Part shown: positions 1 to 5,127 of the stretch, one piece after another | Layout of the letters: the number at the start of each line of letters is the position of its first letter | Position numbering within the stretch: position 1 is the stretch's first letter | From: Cyanobacteria bacterium UBA9579 | GTDB taxonomy: Bacteria; Cyanobacteriota; Vampirovibrionia; Gastranaerophilales; UBA9579 | Direction: 5' to 3' | DNA length: 5,127 bases | Assembly (NCBI GenBank): GCA_003499585.1 | Contig: DNSU01000077.1 | Span: 15,758 to 20,884, forward strand | The notes under the pieces: model-generated | Databases searched by the model: none | What the model was told of the DNA's origin: nothing | Seen by the model: the letters and a program-made list of their open reading frames with translations, nothing else | Translations under genes and position numbers: made by a program

Positions 1-180
1 CGCTTTTCTATCGATTCCAATACGGCTGATACCAGCTGAGTATAATTTTTTCTTTACATATTTACGAATTTGATCATCTTCAGCTAAAAAGTCAGCATAT
101 TCCTTAGTTGCAAACCAATTGCTTAACCAGGGTTTAATGATTCCAATTCTTAATCCTATCGGATGAACTTTCTGTCCCAA
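1..180 (-). CDS. rpsC: 30S ribosomal protein S3, N-terminal 60 codons (partial, runs off the left edge)
   Basis: S3 sits in the head of the small subunit at the mRNA entry channel. The fragment reads [13 protein letters not shown] then [19 protein letters not shown], the typical S3 N-terminus, and ends in SRIGIDRKA where the KH-type RNA-binding domain is about to begin; the rest lies outside the window. The start is a TTG at 178-180. An in-frame TAG (the rplV stop, 190-192) lies four codons upstream, no ATG or GTG falls between that stop and the TTG, and no other Met occurs in the 60 codons, so TTG is the only start that keeps the conserved MGQKVHP. A full AGGAGG lies 5 nt upstream. It follows rplV by 9 nt as in the standard S10 operon. 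Identity is very secure; initiation at TTG is inferred from sequence. Confidence 0.96.
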   Translation of the reverse strand, partial: MGQKVHPIGLRIGIIKPWLSNWFATKEYADFLAEDDQIRKYVKKKLYSAGISRIGIDRKA

Positions 181-185
181 GGTGG

Positions 186-191
186 CCTCCT
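186..191 (-). promoter_or_regulatory. Shine-Dalgarno of rpsC, overlapping the rplV stop
   Basis: A perfect AGGAGG lies 5 nt before the TTG start of rpsC and shares bases with the TAG stop of rplV (190-192). It decides the rpsC start, because a TTG codon needs a strong site and no other start codon is available. The overlap implies that ribosomes finishing rplV can restart on rpsC. Confidence 0.85.
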
Positions 192-540
192 ATTTAGTCT
201 TCTTTTGTTCTTTAACACTAACCTTAATTGTTAACTGAGAAGTACGTCTGATTCTTTTATAAACACGACCTTGGGCTCTTGGTCTTGCTCTTTTATACAT
301 AGGACCATCATCTGCATAGATTTCAGAAATTACTAAACCTTCAGATGCTGCTCCAAATTTTTCTGATGCATTAGCTATTGCAGCAGTTAAGTTTTTCTCA
401 ATGACTCTTGCAGCTGCATAAGGCATGAAGCGAAGAATATTGATTGCATCATCAACTTTTTTACCACGTACTTCATTTATTACCCTGCGAATTTTTCTTG
501 CAGGCATTCCAATAGATTTTTGTTTTGCTTTAGCTTCCAT
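190..540 (-). CDS. rplV: 50S ribosomal protein L22
   Basis: L22 binds several domains of 23S rRNA during early 50S assembly, and its long beta-hairpin lines the nascent-peptide exit tunnel. The 116-residue product has the family core: SIGMPARKIRRVINEVRGK (about 9-27), LRFMPYAAARVIEKNL (36-51), ANASE (56-60) and LVISEIYADDGP (69-80). The tunnel hairpin KRARPRAQGR (83-92) is intact, with no deletion of the kind linked to macrolide resistance. The N-terminus is short, as in E. coli L22, and the C-terminus is a basic KEQKKTK tail. The ATG is preceded by AAAAAGGAAG with 5 nt spacing, and only 2 nt separate it from the rpsS stop. It ends in TAG, and rpsC follows in the same reading frame 9 nt later. 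Length and context fit; identity is secure. Confidence 0.97.
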   Translation of the reverse strand: MEAKAKQKSIGMPARKIRRVINEVRGKKVDDAINILRFMPYAAARVIEKNLTAAIANASEKFGAASEGLVISEIYADDGPMYKRARPRAQGRVYKRIRRTSQLTIKVSVKEQKKTK

Positions 541-542
541 TA

Positions 543-824
543 TTACTTCCTTTTTGCAGTTTTATCAGAGCCAGCATGACCACGGAAGAATCTTGTTGGT
601 GAAAATTCACCTAATTTATGTCCAATCATCTGTTCTGTTACATATACAGGAACGTGAGTTTTTCCGTTGTAGACAGCAATTGTATGTCCTAACATTTCAG
701 GAACTATCATTGAAGCTCTTGACCAGGTTTTAATTACTCTTTTATCACCGGTCTTATTCATCTTCTCAACTTTATTTATAAGTGATTCCTGTATAAATGG
801 GCCTTTTTTTAGTGAACGAGCCAT
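543..824 (-). CDS. rpsS: 30S ribosomal protein S19
   Basis: S19 lies in the 30S head, contacts S13 and takes part in inter-subunit bridging near the A-site tRNA. The 93-residue product matches the usual length of about 92. It shows the hallmark N-terminus [11 protein letters not shown], the [18 protein letters not shown] block (31-48), [20 protein letters not shown] (51-70) and the signature [14 protein letters not shown] (70-83), then a basic tail. The ATG at 822-824 follows an AAGGAG (835-840) with 10 nt spacing. That site overlaps the rplB stop as TAAGGAG, so translation of rpsS is probably coupled to rplB. The stop is 2 nt from the rplV start. Nothing is odd about the protein. Confidence 0.98.
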   Translation of the reverse strand: MARSLKKGPFIQESLINKVEKMNKTGDKRVIKTWSRASMIVPEMLGHTIAVYNGKTHVPVYVTEQMIGHKLGEFSPTRFFRGHAGSDKTAKRK

Positions 825-838
825 TAACTAAATTCTCC

Positions 839-1660
839 TTATTTGCGTTTTCTGACAATATACTTATCAGATTGCTTAGTGCGTCTTGTTTTGTAACCTA
901 ATGCAGGTTTACCCCAAGGTGTTTGCGGTTTACCACCAATAGGTGATCTACCTTCACCACCGCCGTGTGGGTGATCTACAGCGTTTTTAGCAACACCTCT
1001 TACTGTAGGCTTCACGCCCATCCAGCGTTTGCGACCAGCTTTACCTATACGAATATTTTTTGCATCAGAATTACCAAGAACTCCAACGGTTGCATAACCA
1101 TTTTTATGAACCATTCTCATTTCTGAACTTGGTAATTTAACGGTTACATAGTCACCTTCTTTTGCCATTACCTGTGCAGAACCACCTGCACCTCTAACAA
1201 GCTGTCCACCTTTTCCTGGTGCTAATTCAATATTATGAACCAATGTACCAAGAGGAATATTACTTAATGGCAAAGCATTTCCTGTCTTGATTTCACTATC
1301 TGGTCCACTCTGGATGGTGTCACCGACTTTTAAATCACTCGGTGTCAGAATATATCTTTTTTCACCATCTGCATAGACTACTAAAGAAATTCTTGTATTT
1401 CTATTTGGATCATACTCAACAGTTTTCACTGTTGCAGGTATGCCACGTTTATCTCTTTTGAAATCGATAATACGGTAAGCACGTTTATGACCACAACCCT
1501 TATGATGACAGGTAATTCTGCCTGTATTATTTCTACCTGCACGTCTATTTAAGCTGACTAAAAGCGATTTTTCAGGTTTATCTGTTGTAATTTCTGCAAA
1601 ATCACCTATTGTCATATATCTACGTCCGGCAGAAGTAGGATTTAACTTACGGATAGCCAT
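839..1660 (-). CDS. rplB: 50S ribosomal protein L2
   Basis: L2 is one of the largest and most conserved 50S proteins; it is needed for subunit association and for the integrity of the peptidyl-transferase region. The 273-residue product is of normal length. It has a basic N-terminal stretch, the RNA-binding core [14 protein letters not shown] (63-76), [14 protein letters not shown] (81-94), [19 protein letters not shown] (127-145), and the near-invariant [11 protein letters not shown] (228-238) holding the functionally important histidines. The [18 protein letters not shown] block follows. An unusual point is CHHKGCGH at 51-58, where many bacteria have RHRGGGH-like residues; the two Cys and nearby His could bind a metal, which is speculative. 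The start has AGGAG at 1669-1673 inside the end of rplW with 8 nt spacing; the gap to rplW is 3 nt. Confidence 0.98.
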   Translation of the reverse strand: MAIRKLNPTSAGRRYMTIGDFAEITTDKPEKSLLVSLNRRAGRNNTGRITCHHKGCGHKRAYRIIDFKRDKRGIPATVKTVEYDPNRNTRISLVVYADGEKRYILTPSDLKVGDTIQSGPDSEIKTGNALPLSNIPLGTLVHNIELAPGKGGQLVRGAGGSAQVMAKEGDYVTVKLPSSEMRMVHKNGYATVGVLGNSDAKNIRIGKAGRKRWMGVKPTVRGVAKNAVDHPHGGGEGRSPIGGKPQTPWGKPALGYKTRRTKQSDKYIVRKRK

Positions 1661-1663
1661 TGT

Positions 1664-1975
1664 TTATGCTCCTATTAATTCACTTAGAGGCTCGCCTTCA
1701 ATTGTGACGATTGCCTTTTTACTAGATTGAGTTCTGCCAAATTTTGTACCAAATCTTTTTTGGTGACTAGGCATATATATTGTACGAACTTTTTTAACTT
1801 TTCTACCAGGGAAGCATAATTCTACAGCTTTTCTGATTTCAATTTTTGTTGCGCCTTTTAATACTTCAAAAGTATATTGACCTTCAACTGTAGCGCTATG
1901 AGACTTCTCTGTAATAAGAGGCCTTTTTATAATCTCATATAGTTTTTCTTGTTCTCTGTCGAATGTGCTTTTCAT
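1664..1975 (-). CDS. rplW: 50S ribosomal protein L23
   Basis: L23 sits at the rim of the exit tunnel on the 50S subunit and is the docking site for trigger factor and the signal recognition particle. The 103-residue product shows the family motif IIKRPLITEKS (15-25), the central YTFEVLKGATKIEIRKAVE (34-52), then the basic extended loop VKKVRTIYMPSHQKRFG (60-76) and SSKKAIVTIEG (84-94). Fourteen residues precede the IIKRPLITEKS motif, somewhat more than in short L23 forms; no alternative downstream Met lies there, so the start is kept. The ATG overlaps the rplD stop by one base (TAATG at 1973-1977), a classic termination-reinitiation arrangement, with GAGAGG at 1987-1992 about 11 nt upstream. 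Identity is secure. Confidence 0.97.
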   Translation of the reverse strand: MKSTFDREQEKLYEIIKRPLITEKSHSATVEGQYTFEVLKGATKIEIRKAVELCFPGRKVKKVRTIYMPSHQKRFGTKFGRTQSSKKAIVTIEGEPLSELIGA

Positions 1976-2610
1976 TATTTGAGTAACCTCTCTGTTATAT
2001 CTTTAATAGCTGATTCAGTTATTAAAATATTATCAGCTTCAAGGATATCTTTCACATTGATATTTGAAGGTAAAATCACCTTAACATAAGGAATATTTCT
2101 TGCGGATAATTCCAAATGCTGATTTTCTGCGTTACTAAGTTCTGCAACTATAAGCACTTTTCCATTTACTTTTAATGATTCAAGAACTTTTACTAATTCT
2201 TTTGTTTTTGGTTGTGCAATTGCAGTAAAATCCTGAAGGATTTTAATATCCTGAGTTCTTGCTGAAAGAGCAGATCTCAAAGCTAATCTACGCGCTTTGG
2301 TTGGCATAGAGAAGGAATAATCTCTTGGTTTTGGTCCAAATATAACACCACCACCTGCGAATAAAGGACTTCTTAAGCTGCCTGCGCGAGCTCTTCCTGT
2401 ACCTTTTTGCTTCCATGGTTTTTTACCGCCACCTCTAACTTCAGAACGTGTTTTTGTAGAGGCAGTACCAGCTCTTGCATTATTGAGCTGTCTTCTTAAC
2501 GCAAGGTGCATCACATGTATGTTTGGTTCAATACCAAAAACCTTCTCGTCCAGGTCTACTTGTCCGACCTGTGCACCGTTGCTACTATGTAAAGTTATTT
2601 GTTTTGACAT
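1975..2610 (-). CDS. rplD: 50S ribosomal protein L4
   Basis: L4 is an early-assembly 50S protein whose extended loop reaches into the exit tunnel. In E. coli it also represses its own S10 operon; whether that happens here is unknown. The 211-residue length is typical. The tunnel loop is plain: TKTRSEVRGGGKKPWKQKG (52-70), TGRARAGSLRSP (71-82), GGGVIFGPKPRDYS (86-99). The residues of QKGTGRAR (68-75), where macrolide-resistance changes occur in other species, look wild type. The C-terminal part, with KVLIVAELSN (151-160) and the closing ITESAIKDITERLL, forms the globular domain. The start at 2608-2610 has GAGG (2620-2623) 9 nt upstream; this site lies in a small inverted repeat (2618-2643). 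The gap to rplC is 34 nt, and the end overlaps rplW by one base. Confidence 0.97.
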   Translation of the reverse strand: MSKQITLHSSNGAQVGQVDLDEKVFGIEPNIHVMHLALRRQLNNARAGTASTKTRSEVRGGGKKPWKQKGTGRARAGSLRSPLFAGGGVIFGPKPRDYSFSMPTKARRLALRSALSARTQDIKILQDFTAIAQPKTKELVKVLESLKVNGKVLIVAELSNAENQHLELSARNIPYVKVILPSNINVKDILEADNILITESAIKDITERLLK

Positions 2611-2617
2611 AATTTAT

Positions 2618-2643
2618 TTCCTCGAAAGTCAGTATAAAAGGAA
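2618..2643 (-). promoter_or_regulatory. possible short hairpin masking the rplD Shine-Dalgarno
   Basis: Just after the rplC stop, TTCCT (2639-2643) can pair with AGGAA (2618-2622) across a 16-nt loop, and a G-U pair may be added at the base. The paired AGGAA is part of the rplD Shine-Dalgarno. A ribosome ending rplC translation would open the stem. The stem is short and may be chance; this is an inference from base complementarity only. Confidence 0.2.
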
Positions 2644-2644
2644 G

Positions 2645-3283
2645 TTATTTATTCCATTTAAGAATTGAAGGCTTAATTGTAACTAATCTACCTTCAGGTC
2701 CAGGAACGGATCCTTTAATAAGAACTATATTCTTTTCTGTATCAACTTTTACTACAGTTAATTTTTTAACTGTAACTGTTTTGTTACCCATGTTACCGGC
2801 CATTTTTAAGCCTTTGTAAACTCTTGATGGGGTTGTACCTGCACCAATTGAACCAGGTAATCTATGGTTCTTTGAACCGTGACTCATTGGTCCTCTTGCA
2901 AAATTGTATCTTTTTACTGTACCCTGGAATCCTTTTCCAATAGAAACACCAGTAACATCAACCTTCTCAACCTCATTAAGGATTGAAAGATCAACATTCT
3001 GGCCTACATTGTATTCACTTACATCATCCAATCTAAATTCCTGCAAATGCCTGAATGTCTGTAAGTTATTTTTTTCTAAATGTTTTAATTGAGGTCTTGT
3101 AAGATGCTTTTTCTTTCCAGGTTTTGTACCGACCTGAATAGCATTGTATCCATCTTTTTGCACAGTTTTAACTTGTGTAACTGTTAATGGATCAACTTTT
3201 ACTACTGTTACTGGAATGACCAGACCTTCATCATTAAAAACTTGGGTCATCCCTAGTTTTTCACCAATTACTCCTAGAGTCAT
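2645..3283 (-). CDS. rplC: 50S ribosomal protein L3
   Basis: L3 nucleates 50S assembly and reaches toward the peptidyl-transferase centre through its central extension. The 212-residue product has the usual length. Motifs in order: GVIGEKLGMTQVFNDEG (4-20), IPVTVVKVDPLTVTQVKT (23-40), VDVTGVSIGKGFQGTVKRYN (108-127), the extension FARGPMSHGSKNHRLPGSIG (128-147), RVYKGLKMAGNMG (154-166), and NIVLIKGSVPGPEG (185-198). HGSKNHR and AGTTPSR in the extension resemble cyanobacterial and related L3; the glutamine methylated by PrmB in E. coli L3 is not present there. The ATG at 3281-3283 is preceded by GAGAGGAAACT, giving a reasonable ribosome site. The 92-nt spacer from rpsJ contains a weak inverted repeat. 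Identity is secure. Confidence 0.97.
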   Translation of the reverse strand: MTLGVIGEKLGMTQVFNDEGLVIPVTVVKVDPLTVTQVKTVQKDGYNAIQVGTKPGKKKHLTRPQLKHLEKNNLQTFRHLQEFRLDDVSEYNVGQNVDLSILNEVEKVDVTGVSIGKGFQGTVKRYNFARGPMSHGSKNHRLPGSIGAGTTPSRVYKGLKMAGNMGNKTVTVKKLTVVKVDTEKNIVLIKGSVPGPEGRLVTIKPSILKWNK

Positions 3284-3299
3284 AGTTTCCTCTCTTTTT

Positions 3300-3333
3300 G
3301 TGAGCGCTACGTGTAAAAAGCCTCGTAGATCAC
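3300..3333 (-). promoter_or_regulatory. weak inverted repeat in the rpsJ-rplC spacer
   Basis: CTACG (3324-3328) and CGTAG (3307-3311) pair across a 12-nt loop, and GTGA/TCAC at the outer edges (3330-3333 and 3300-3303) can add four pairs beyond an asymmetric bulge. The minus-strand transcript then runs into A-rich sequence and the rplC ribosome site, not a U tract, so it is not a terminator. It could be an mRNA structure in the spacer, or chance. Confidence 0.25.
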
Positions 3334-3375
3334 ATTCATCAACTGTATTATGAAGTTTTTATGTGGGTGAATGCC

Positions 3376-3690
3376 CTATAATTTTACTTCTATATCAACG
3401 CCAGCTGGCAAATCTAACCTACTGAGCTCTTCTGTTGTTTGGCGTGTAGGATCAAGAATATCGATAATTCTTTTATGCACACGTGTTTCAAAATGCTCTC
3501 TTGATTTTTTGTCAACGTGAGGAGATCTTAAAACACAGTATATTTTACGTCTAGTAGGAAGTGGAATGGGTCCAGCAACCTTAGCGTCTGTGCGTTTTGC
3601 TGTTTCAACAATTTTATCTGCTGAACTATCGATTAGTCGATGATCATATGCTTTTAAACAAACTCTAATTCTGTGTCGCTTAGTACTCAT
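3376..3690 (-). CDS. rpsJ: 30S ribosomal protein S10 (NusE)
   Basis: S10 is a 30S head protein and, as NusE, a partner of NusB and NusG in transcription antitermination. From the ATG at 3688-3690 the product is 104 residues, the family's usual length, beginning [21 protein letters not shown]. Further motifs are [20 protein letters not shown] (40-59), [19 protein letters not shown] (60-78) and the C-terminal [13 protein letters not shown], all diagnostic. A TTG at 3700-3702 would add four residues (MEAD); it has an AGAAAGG about 7 nt upstream, while the ATG has only GGAAG at 5 nt, so the ribosome site does not settle the start. I prefer the ATG on protein length. The gene opens the S10 operon proper, after a structured spacer from tuf. 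The stop is TAG. Confidence 0.95.
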   Translation of the reverse strand: MSTKRHRIRVCLKAYDHRLIDSSADKIVETAKRTDAKVAGPIPLPTRRKIYCVLRSPHVDKKSREHFETRVHKRIIDILDPTRQTTEELSRLDLPAGVDIEVKL

Positions 3691-3730
3691 ATCCGCTTCC
3701 AACCTAGAACCTTTCTACACTTACTAATTT

Positions 3731-3762
3731 ATTGTTAACTTGATTGAGCTTTTACCTGTCAA
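3731..3762 (-). promoter_or_regulatory. possible weak promoter for the S10 operon
   Basis: A perfect -35 hexamer TTGACA lies at 3757-3762. At the standard 17-nt spacing the -10 position reads GTTAAC (3734-3739), a poor match. AACAAT at 3731-3736 matches 4 of 6 bases but at an overlong 20-nt spacing. A promoter here would let rpsJ and the following genes be made separately from tuf. The missing good -10 keeps confidence low. Confidence 0.2.
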
Positions 3763-3786
3763 AAACTGACCGTTTTAGTCAGGTAA
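3752..3786 (-). promoter_or_regulatory. long hairpin in the tuf-rpsJ spacer
   Basis: TTACCTG (3780-3786) pairs perfectly with CAGGTAA (3752-3758). Inside, one C-G pair between two mismatches leads to a second perfect stem, AAAAC against GTTTT (3772-3776 with 3762-3766), closing a 5-nt loop: 13 pairs in all. It is not followed by U residues, so it is not a plain terminator. It overlaps, and excludes, the shorter terminator-like stem at 3766-3782, and in this fold the U run of that stem is paired. It may be an antiterminator, a processing site or another leader structure of the S10 genes. Confidence 0.45.
3761..3782 (-). terminator. weak intrinsic terminator or attenuator candidate after tuf
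   Basis: CTGAC (3778-3782) pairs with GTCAG (3766-3770) around a 7-nt loop that may close further by a U-G pair, and five U residues (3761-3765) follow at once, 19 nt after the tuf stop. The stem is only 5 bp, so termination would be partial at best. That would fit lowering transcription from the highly expressed tuf into rpsJ. The alternative longer fold at 3752-3786 uses the same bases. Confidence 0.35.
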
Positions 3787-3801
3787 CACTCCCGCTTTCG
3801 C

Positions 3802-5016
3802 TTACTCTGCAATTTTGTCGACGACGCCAGCACCTACTGTACGACCGCCTTCTCTAATAGCGAATCTCATACCATGTTCGATCGCTACTGGAGCTATAAG
3901 TTCAACATCCATAACAATGTTATCACCAGGCATAACCATTTCTGTACCTTCAGGTAATTTGATTGAACCGGTAACGTCAGTTGTTCTGATGTAGAATTGT
4001 GGTCTGTAACCAGGGAAGAATGGGGTATGTCTTCCACCTTCTTCTTTTGTTAATACATAAACGTTTGCACTGAATTTTGTGTGAGGTTTAATGCTGCCAG
4101 GTTTAGCAATTACTTGCCCTCTTTCGATATCATCTCTGGTAACGCCTCTTAAGAGTGCACCAATGTTATCTCCAGCAAGACCTTCATCCAATTGCTTTCT
4201 GAACATTTCAACACCAGTACAAACTGTTTTTCTTGTCGGATGGAAGCCAACGATTTCAACTTCTTCACCAACTTTAACTTTACCTCTCTCAACTCTACCA
4301 GTAGCAACTGTACCTCTACCGGTGATTGAGAAAACATCCTCAACTGGCATTAAGAATGGAAGATCTGTAGCTCTTTCCGGGGTTGGAACGTAGCTATCAA
4401 CTGCATCCATAAGTTCCCAGATTTTGTCTACCCATTCATTTTCGCCGCGAGCAATTTTTGGATTTGCTGTTACAGCTTCTAAAGCTTTTAAAGCACTTCC
4501 ACGAACGAATGGAAGATTATCTCCATCAAATTCGTAAACACTTAATAAGTCTCTTGATTCTAATTCAACAAGGTCTAATAATTCTGGATCATCAACCATG
4601 TCTACTTTGTTTAAGAATACTACTAATTTTGGTACACCAACCTGACGAGCTAATAAGATATGCTCTCTGGTTTGTGGCATAGGACCATCAGCAGCTGAAA
4701 TAACGAGAATTGCACCGTCCATCTGAGCTGCACCGGTGATCATGTTTTTAACATAGTCAGCGTGTCCTGGGCAGTCTACGTGAGCGTAGTGTCTCTCAAC
4801 TGTTTCATACTCAACGTGAGCTGTTGAGATAGTGATACCTCTTGCTTTTTCTTCAGGAGCCGCGTCAATTTGGTCGAAAGCTTTAGCTTCCGCTTGACCT
4901 GCAGCAGCGAGAGAAAAAGTAATAGCAGCTGTTAATGTTGTTTTACCATGGTCAACGTGTCCAATAGTACCAACATTTACGTGTGGCTTTGTTCTTTCAA
5001 ATTTTGCCCTAGCCAT
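3802..5016 (-). CDS. tuf: translation elongation factor Tu
   Basis: EF-Tu is the cytosolic GTPase that carries aminoacyl-tRNA to the ribosomal A site. The 404-residue product holds the full set of G motifs: P-loop GHVDHGKT (19-26), switch I ARGITIS with Thr62 (58-64), DCPGH with the catalytic His85 (81-85), NKVD (136-139) and SAL (174-176). The barrel domains follow, with [21 protein letters not shown] (225-245) and the C-terminal [24 protein letters not shown] and [12 protein letters not shown]. It is about 10 residues longer than E. coli EF-Tu, through an insert near 182-196 ([15 protein letters not shown]), a trait shared with cyanobacterial EF-Tu. AAGGAG (5025-5030) lies 8 nt before the ATG. 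It follows tRNA-Thr by 61 nt with no terminator or convincing promoter between, so the two are probably cotranscribed. Confidence 0.99.
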   Translation of the reverse strand: MARAKFERTKPHVNVGTIGHVDHGKTTLTAAITFSLAAAGQAEAKAFDQIDAAPEEKARGITISTAHVEYETVERHYAHVDCPGHADYVKNMITGAAQMDGAILVISAADGPMPQTREHILLARQVGVPKLVVFLNKVDMVDDPELLDLVELESRDLLSVYEFDGDNLPFVRGSALKALEAVTANPKIARGENEWVDKIWELMDAVDSYVPTPERATDLPFLMPVEDVFSITGRGTVATGRVERGKVKVGEEVEIVGFHPTRKTVCTGVEMFRKQLDEGLAGDNIGALLRGVTRDDIERGQVIAKPGSIKPHTKFSANVYVLTKEEGGRHTPFFPGYRPQFYIRTTDVTGSIKLPEGTEMVMPGDNIVMDVELIAPVAIEHGMRFAIREGGRTVGAGVVDKIAE

Positions 5017-5024
5017 TCTGAGTT

Positions 5025-5030
5025 CTCCTT
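5025..5030 (-). promoter_or_regulatory. Shine-Dalgarno of tuf
   Basis: AAGGAG lies 8 nt before the tuf ATG at 5014-5016, a near-ideal site as expected for a very highly translated gene. It is included because it confirms the start that gives [14 protein letters not shown]. Confidence 0.85.
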
Positions 5031-5077
5031 TTAAATAAAAATTATTTACATTTACTTGCTAGTTTTTTCTTAGGATT

Positions 5078-5127
5078 AGCCCATGACGAGATTTGAACTC
5101 GTGACCTTTCCCTTACCAAGGGAATGC
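5078..5127 (-). tRNA. tRNA-Thr(GGU), 3' part (5' end beyond the window)
   Basis: The minus strand reads as tRNA positions 24-73. The anticodon stem TTCCC/GGGAA encloses the loop TTGGTAA, with anticodon GGT at 5115-5117, which reads ACC and ACU threonine codons. A 5-nt variable region AGGTC follows, then the T arm ACGAG-TTCAAAT-CTCGT (5086-5102) with the conserved TTC, and the 3' acceptor strand CATGGGC (5079-5085). Position 73 is T, and no CCA is encoded (TAATCC follows position 72), so the tail must be added by nucleotidyltransferase after 3' trimming. The D arm and 5' acceptor strand, expected to be GCCCATG, lie off the right edge. It lies 61 nt upstream of tuf on the same strand, an arrangement known from thrT-tufB in E. 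coli. Confidence 0.93.

Noticed and set aside
425..733. Open frame on the plus strand antisense to rplV and rpsS
   Set aside because: It spans two well-identified genes in reverse, has no recognisable motifs, and is explained as a shadow of their coding constraint.
2830..2850. Loss of the PrmB-methylated glutamine in L3 as an anomaly
   Set aside because: Absence of that Gln in the GSIGAGTTP segment appears to be normal outside proteobacteria-like L3, so it is not remarkable.
4091..4393. Plus-strand open frame of 100 codons inside tuf, and similar ones at 4458-4682, 2904-3092 and 3144-3353
   Set aside because: All lie antisense to strongly conserved genes (tuf, or mainly rplC for the last two), with low-complexity translations and no family signature. 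A shadow frame on the minus strand at 4149-4343 is rejected for the same reason.
5033..5047. AAATAA/TTATTT inverted repeat between tRNA-Thr and tuf as a terminator
   Set aside because: The stem is entirely A-T with a 3-nt loop and is followed by A residues and the tuf ribosome site, so it is not a credible terminator.
5031..5077. AATAAT as a -10 element of a tuf promoter
   Set aside because: It matches 5 of 6 bases, but the region at 17-nt spacing is an A run with no -35 resemblance, and such hexamers are common in AT-rich DNA.
1..5127. A hidden new system, mobile element, CRISPR array or repeat family
   Set aside because: The window is almost fully occupied by conserved ribosomal and EF-Tu genes; I saw no direct repeats, insertion-sequence ends or unknown genes. 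The only unexplained structure is in the short spacers reported above.

Overview
The window is a compact piece of the bacterial translation gene cluster, and every gene lies on the minus strand. In transcription order (right to left) it holds: the 3' part of tRNA-Thr(GGU), tuf (EF-Tu), rpsJ (S10), rplC (L3), rplD (L4), rplW (L23), rplB (L2), rpsS (S19), rplV (L22) and the first 60 codons of rpsC (S3). From rpsJ onward the order is the canonical bacterial S10 operon. No stretch without a gene exceeds about 100 bases. The three longer spacers are tRNA-tuf (61 nt), tuf-rpsJ (about 111 nt to the preferred rpsJ ATG) and rpsJ-rplC (92 nt).

The organism is an AT-rich bacterium. Several traits point to the cyanobacterial side of the tree, most plausibly its non-photosynthetic relatives (Melainabacteria/Vampirovibrionia, for example the gut Gastranaerophilales). 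EF-Tu starts [14 protein letters not shown] and has a roughly 10-residue longer G domain ending in a [17 protein letters not shown] helix. L3 carries the NFARGPMSHGSKNHR motif, S10 carries an [12 protein letters not shown] stretch, and the tRNA gene has no encoded CCA. This placement is by recognition, not by alignment, and is only moderately certain.

The region works as a translation-machinery transcription unit. tRNA-Thr and EF-Tu supply and deliver aminoacyl-tRNA. The ribosomal proteins build the 30S head (S10, S19, S3) and the 50S exit tunnel and peptidyl-transferase surroundings (L2, L3, L4, L22, L23). From rplD to rpsC the genes are packed with gaps of -1 to 34 nt (rplD/rplW overlap by one base as TAATG, the rplB stop overlaps the rpsS Shine-Dalgarno, and the rplV stop overlaps the rpsC Shine-Dalgarno), which suggests translational coupling.

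I see no accessory or new defence or mobile system here. The points worth a second look are small. They are two mutually exclusive hairpins, one terminator-like, between tuf and rpsJ with a perfect TTGACA beside them; a TTG start for rpsC that appears unavoidable; the tRNA-Thr-tuf-S10 arrangement; and a Cys/His cluster in L2.
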